A stretch of 64,000 bases of DNA from Streptomyces sp. NBC_01016 (GTDB lineage Bacteria > Actinomycetota > Actinomycetes > Streptomycetales > Streptomycetaceae). Position numbers and translations under genes: made by a program. Below, in pieces: positions 61,159-64,000 of the stretch. How positions within the stretch are numbered: position 1 is the stretch's first letter; each line of letters opens with the position of its first letter. The notes under the pieces were generated by a model that saw only the letters and a program-made list of their open reading frames with translations, did not search any database and was not told where the DNA came from. The stretch covers positions 744,001 through 808,000 of the forward strand of contig NZ_JAPEOQ010000001.1 in assembly GCF_026341035.1 (NCBI RefSeq), written 5' to 3'.

Positions 61159-61206
61159 CCGGAGTGCCCTGGCCGGGAGTCGAACCCGGCCTACGACCAT
61201 CAGGGC
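61159..61206 (-). other. Truncated tRNA-like sequence (T-arm and acceptor only)
   Basis: On the minus strand GCCCTG (61206-61201) could pair with CAGGGC beyond a perfect tRNA T-arm, CCGGG-TTCGACT-CCCGG (61188-61172), with GGTCGTAGG, like a variable loop, before it. D and anticodon arms are absent, so it cannot be a working tRNA. It may be a remnant of an older attachment site or a structured element. Confidence 0.5.
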
Positions 61207-61213
61207 TGTTGAT

Positions 61214-61303
61214 TCAGTGGCCGGTCACGGCCGCGTGCGGATGAGGCCGCGGCGGGCGGACCGGCAGCGGCGGCTTCGTGCGCTCGTGCTCGGCGCCGGC
61301 CAT
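61214..61303 (-). CDS. Candidate 29-residue peptide, coupled
   Basis: ATG at 61303 overlaps the stop of the preceding small ORF (TGATG). The product is Pro/His/Arg-rich (begins MAGAEHERTKPPLPV, ends AAVTGH). Only the coupling supports it. Confidence 0.35.
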   Translation of the reverse strand: MAGAEHERTKPPLPVRPPRPHPHAAVTGH

Positions 61304-61407
61304 CAACGACCGCCCCGCGCACGGGCGTCGGCCAGGCTGCGCTGATTCGCCTCGTGCGCCTTCCGGGCCAGCTCAGCGCGCTCCGCATCTGTCAGACTCG
61401 TGATCAC
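61303..61407 (-). CDS. Candidate 34-residue helical peptide
   Basis: GTG at 61407 directly after AGGAGGCACCT, a near-perfect SD. The product begins MITSLTDAERAELARKAHEA and ends in ADARARGGR: a single charged amphipathic helix. It would be the first gene of the transfer operon seen from the regulator side. Confidence 0.5.
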   Translation of the reverse strand: MITSLTDAERAELARKAHEANQRSLADARARGGR

Positions 61408-61994
61408 AGGTGCCTCCTACTAGGTGCCTGTACGCGGGCCCTCGGGTTGCCTCCCGGGGGCCCGCTCAGAACCGGCTCCTCCGGCTCCCCTCAACCCCGC
61501 CCGTACAAGCCGCCCCGAAGGACGCCCGGACGGGCGAGGCGAGCAACCGGCGCGGTGCTAGCCACCGCGATGCAGTTGAAGCCGACCGGTTGGCCGCGAC
61601 GCACGTTCACGCTCGCGAGCCTGGTGATGAAGCGGCGCCACCGTGCCGATCGATCACGGTGGCGCCCATCGCATTCATCGACTGACTGCCTCCTTCGGCT
61701 CGATGGACGGGGATACGCACTGCAAGGGGGACCACGTCCCCACTCTCCGGCCGTTGCTCGCGGTCACCGGGCCACCTCGCCAGTAGGGCCGAAGCCCAGT
61801 TCCCCTGGCCTTTAGCGGGATTGCAGCGTCCCCGCCCTGTGCATTCGTGCAGGTCAAGCAGTTGCGGTCGGATTCCCGCGGCCTTTCGGCCCCGTGCTCC
61901 GTCGCAATCTCAGATTGACCCAGGTCAATCTGAGTGTCAAGCGTATGCCGCCGAAAGATCAGAGATTGACCTAGGTCCGGTTACTCTCGGGGGC
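61408..61994. other. Regulatory region between the transfer operon and the GntR gene
   Basis: Holds the divergent promoters and operator. Two further coupled small ORFs on the minus strand are possible: ATG at 61678 (23 codons, after GGAGG) whose stop overlaps a GTG at 61610 (39 codons, ending 61491). Inside is a hairpin GGCGCCACCGTG / CACGGTGGCGCC (61633-61665). None of these can be asserted as genes. Confidence 0.4.
61909..61934. promoter_or_regulatory. 26-bp palindrome, probable operator of the GntR regulator
   Basis: Perfect 12-bp arms CTCAGATTGACC / GGTCAATCTGAG around CA. A partial copy, AGATTGACC-TA-GGTC, lies 51 bp downstream at 61963-61977, next to the gntR start. Palindromes near their own gene are typical for KorSA-like GntR regulators of pSAM2-type elements. 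It also faces the transfer operon. Confidence 0.72.
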
Positions 61995-62354
61995 ATGGAC
62001 CAGAGCCCCGAAGCGCCCAAGCAGCCGCCCACGGCCAAGGACATCGCGGCGGAGTTCCGCGCGAAGATCACGGGCCCTGACAGCACGTACGACCCGGGCG
62101 ATCGGCTCCCCGCAGCTCGGACGCTCGCCAAGGAGCGACACGTGCAGCTCATGACGGTTCAGAGCGCGTACAGCCAGCTCCGTGACGAAGGGCTGGTCCT
62201 CAGCCAACAGGGCCGCGGCACGTTCGTGCGCGATCCTGCCGCCCCCCCTCGGCACCCAGCCGGGAAGCAGTCCGGCGTATACCGCCTTGGCCGCCGAGCT
62301 CAGCACGATTCACGACGCGCTCCGCGTACTCGGCGAGCGGTTGGATCGCCTTGA
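61995..62354 (+). CDS. GntR-family regulator (KorSA-like), probably frameshifted
   Basis: The open frame codes 119 residues. Residues about 13-75 are a GntR winged helix: AKDIAAEFRAKI, GDRLPAARTLAKERHVQLMTVQSAYSQLRDEGL, then QQGRGTFVRDPAA. After a run of seven C (about 62240-62250) the frame turns into Arg-rich nonsense. The +1 frame instead reads SSPAYTALAAELSTIHDALR, then ERLDRLERLVG, and stops at 62391, which is the normal coiled C-terminus of this family. One C too many is the simplest explanation. It should repress the element's transfer genes. Confidence 0.8.
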   Translation: MDQSPEAPKQPPTAKDIAAEFRAKITGPDSTYDPGDRLPAARTLAKERHVQLMTVQSAYSQLRDEGLVLSQQGRGTFVRDPAAPPRHPAGKQSGVYRLGRRAQHDSRRAPRTRRAVGSP

Positions 62355-62518
62355 GCGGCTTGTCGGTAGCGAGAATCCACAGTCGCCGTGAGTTCGTCGG
62401 TGCGCCTCAGTAGCCCTTCGACTGCACCGCGCGCCTGCCTCATGCTCGCTGTGATCAAAGCGAATTCGGCAGGGGACATGCCCGCCAGTTCGCTGCGCTG
62501 CTCGTAGATCGCTGACAT
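62300..62518 (-). CDS. Doubtful small ORF antisense to the gntR 3' end
   Basis: About 72 residues from ATG 62518 (begins MSAIYEQRSELAGMSPAEFA). The first half looks like a natural helical protein (LITASMRQARGAVEGLLRRT), but it overlaps gntR on the other strand, has no SD and lies directly behind a terminator. It may be a real element protein or a shadow. Confidence 0.35.
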   Translation of the reverse strand: MSAIYEQRSELAGMSPAEFALITASMRQARGAVEGLLRRTDELTATVDSRYRQAAQGDPTARRVRGARRESC

Positions 62519-62547
62519 GCCAATGAGCATGTGGCCGGACACAACGG

Positions 62548-62574
62548 AGGACCCGGACAGACTGTCCGGGTCCT
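62548..62574. terminator. Terminator between gntR and the flavoprotein gene
   Basis: Arms AGGACCCGGAC / GTCCGGGTCCT with a 5-base loop, followed on the plus strand by CTTTCATT. Serves both convergent transcripts. Confidence 0.75.
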
Positions 62575-62607
62575 CTTTCATTGCAGGTCAGGTGGGTTGA
62601 CGACCCA

Positions 62608-63171
62608 TCATTTGTTTGCTGCGTCCACCGCGTCCAGCACCGCCCCCCACGGGAGGTCGCGGCCCGCCGGCGCCTCCCTCGGCTCGTACAGCGGCCACAC
62701 GTCCGGGCTGTCGACGACGTGCACGCCACCGGACCGCAGAGCCTCGATGTGCTGCTTCCACGCCGGGTGGCGAGCGTGGGCTGCATTCACGCGCGGGAAG
62801 ACAACAACCGGCAGCGAGAGCGTGCCGATGGCTTCACCCACCTGCGTCAGAGCCTGATTGTCCATCAGGCCCATGGCGAGCTTGGCCACCGTGTTGGCCG
62901 ATGCAGGGGCGACCACGTAGCAGTCGACCGAAGGGTGAGGGCGAGTCTCGCCCGGTAGGCGCGGCTCGTCGCGGACGGGAAGGCCGGTCAACTTCTCCAG
63001 ACGCTCGAACTCGCCACTGATTCGCAGCCACTCACCGGCAGTTGGCGTGAGCGTCACGGCTACCTGCCACCCCCGCTCGATCGCGGGCTCTACGAGCCCG
63101 GTGCGCAGTGCCTCCACACCGCCCGCCGCCGATCCGACGACCCCGAGCACTCCACGCCTCACTGAACTCAC
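62608..63171 (-). CDS. Flavoprotein of the HFCD family
   Basis: 187 residues. Rossmann-like flavodoxin fold: RRGVLGVVGSAAGGVEALR at the N-terminus and VDCYVVAPASANTVAKLAMG, the FMN-binding PASANT motif of HFCD proteins (PPC decarboxylase, EpiD and related). The catalytic PxMNxxMW motif is not evident (FPRVNAAHARHPAW occupies that place). The GTG at 63171 overlaps the TPR gene's stop (GTGA). Substrate unknown; it might act on a peptide or a nucleotide-bound cysteine. Confidence 0.82.
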   Translation of the reverse strand: MSSVRRGVLGVVGSAAGGVEALRTGLVEPAIERGWQVAVTLTPTAGEWLRISGEFERLEKLTGLPVRDEPRLPGETRPHPSVDCYVVAPASANTVAKLAMGLMDNQALTQVGEAIGTLSLPVVVFPRVNAAHARHPAWKQHIEALRSGGVHVVDSPDVWPLYEPREAPAGRDLPWGAVLDAVDAANK

Positions 63172-64000
63172 TGCACCGCCCTGCACCGTTGAGCCATCAC
63201 GAACACTTCGGACGAACGCGACCCGCTAGAAACGGGAGCCTGTTTGATCAGGTCCCGCAGCGTCTCGCGCACCCTGGGATTGTTCCGCACGAGCTGCGGA
63301 GACGTGCGCTCAGCCGTTCGCAGCTCTGTGAACGCCTCGTCGCCCTGCCCGGCCAGCGACAGGGCGCGCGCGTAGTCGATGCGATGGGAAACGCTGCGCT
63401 CCTGCGGCATGTGGTCGACGTTGATGTCACCGTTCGCGACGACGTACGAGACGTTGTCCAGGTCCAACTCGACGGAGAGTCGGTGCAGCAGCACGTTCGT
63501 GGGCCCGAAGCCGGTCTGCCAGTAGTTCTCATCCGCCCCGAGGTCCTCGGCGAGCTGCTCGGCACGGTCCAACAGGCTTGCCGCCGTGGGTCGGTCTTGG
63601 TGACGAGCAGCCGCTACGGCGGCGCGCAGGTGAATCATGCCCAGCAGGCTCAGTGCTGCCGGATCGCTCTCCGTGACCTGCGACGAAAGCCACGCTGCGG
63701 CGGTGTTGCCCAGTTCGAGGGCATCGTCGTACCGCCCATTGGAGAGGAGGGCGTGCGTGCCCGAACGCGCGGCTGACGCCAGCACGAGCGGGTTGTCCGA
63801 CTCGTCAGCGGCTCGCATCGCACGCTCGGCAGCAAGCCATGAGATGTCTGACTCACCGATCTTTGCGAGCGTCGTCGCTGCGAGGTGGTGCGTACGCGCG
63901 GATACTGCCCAGCAGTCGCCGCGATCCTCACCGCGCCGGGCCGCTCGTTCCTCCAGCTCCTGCGCGGTCTGTAGAAGCGCCGGCAGGGCCGTGATGACGC
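63168..64000 (-). CDS. TPR-rich regulator-type protein, C-terminal part (cut by window edge)
   Basis: The frame is open from the window end to the stop at 63168 (about 277 residues visible). Helical TPR-like repeats are clear: SARTHHLAATTLAKIGE, SAARSGTHALLSNGRYDDALE, AAVAAARHQDRPTAASLLDRAEQLA, DYARALSLAGQGDEAFTELR. Such C-termini belong to XRE-type regulators in streptomycete elements, with the HTH at the missing N-terminus. It is translationally coupled to the flavoprotein. Confidence 0.75.
   Translation of the reverse strand, partial: VITALPALLQTAQELEERAARRGEDRGDCWAVSARTHHLAATTLAKIGESDISWLAAERAMRAADESDNPLVLASAARSGTHALLSNGRYDDALELGNTAAAWLSSQVTESDPAALSLLGMIHLRAAVAAARHQDRPTAASLLDRAEQLAEDLGADENYWQTGFGPTNVLLHRLSVELDLDNVSYVVANGDINVDHMPQERSVSHRIDYARALSLAGQGDEAFTELRTAERTSPQLVRNNPRVRETLRDLIKQAPVSSGSRSSEVFVMAQRCRAVQ

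Noticed and set aside
61159..61206. Complete tRNA gene
   Set aside because: No D-arm or anticodon arm can be found upstream on the minus strand at the right distance.

Overview
The window is about 70% GC with strongly GC3-biased codon use. It carries bldG, wblA, a Crp regulator, an ssd/tad pilus locus beside a 6C RNA, hppA, acsA, nhaA and a MarP-like protease. This is a Streptomyces chromosome, and from memory (not checked) the left 45 kb is collinear with the S. coelicolor block from about SCO3543 (topA) to SCO3582. An integrated conjugative element fills the rest.

Core, 1-45.4 kb. The 5' part of topA is at the left edge. Then come a TM2 protein and a DUF2752 protein, a methyltransferase, a lipoprotein, the K+-independent proton pyrophosphatase HppA, and the BldG anti-anti-sigma factor with its HATPase partner. 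A DEAH helicase of the MrfA/YprA type sits opposite a minus-strand tad operon (CpaE-like Ssd, TadA, TadB, TadC, Flp-like pilin, two TadE-like pseudopilins). The 6C small RNA lies between ssd and a HAD phosphatase, as in mycobacteria. Further right are a degenerate Fic-like protein, a CooC-like ATPase, a deacetylase-like lipoprotein, a SulP-carbonic anhydrase fusion, AcsA, NhaA behind a structured leader, a holin-like membrane protein and an alpha/beta hydrolase. These are followed by MarP, a NUDIX enzyme and endonuclease III, then Crp, a SigJ-type ECF sigma factor, a beta-lactamase-fold/NUDIX pair, RidA with DUF4177, two ArsA-like ATPases, WblA, a bifunctional penicillin-binding protein, a YqeY-like protein and a metallophosphoesterase.

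Mobile element, 45.5 kb to beyond the right edge. It starts at the 3' end of a tRNA-Pro(CGG) gene. Almost all genes lie on the minus strand. In transcription order they are: very small coupled ORFs, DUF6284, a coiled-coil protein, SpdB/DUF2637, a zinc-binding RRQRL-type protein, a small protein, an FtsK/TraB ATPase, a lytic transglycosylase-NlpC/P60 protein, two small membrane proteins, a VirB6-like protein, an SCO6880-family protein, a VirB4-like ATPase, two small proteins, a prim-pol, a helicase-like ATPase, an excisionase and a tyrosine integrase. The element therefore combines the FtsK-type DNA pump of actinomycete AICEs, prim-pol replication, and a stripped type IV secretion module. A GntR regulator faces the operon on the plus strand next to a 26-bp palindrome. 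A flavoprotein and a TPR protein follow as likely cargo. The distal attachment site is outside the window.

Most notable: eight or more copies of an 8-bp motif phased at about 11 bp directly behind the FtsK/TraB gene (a candidate clt transfer origin); a LacI-type helix-turn-helix embedded in the integrase; the hybrid transfer module; a probable frameshift in the GntR regulator at a C7 tract; a structured nhaA leader whose closing stem covers the SD-to-start spacer; and several unlisted small ORFs.
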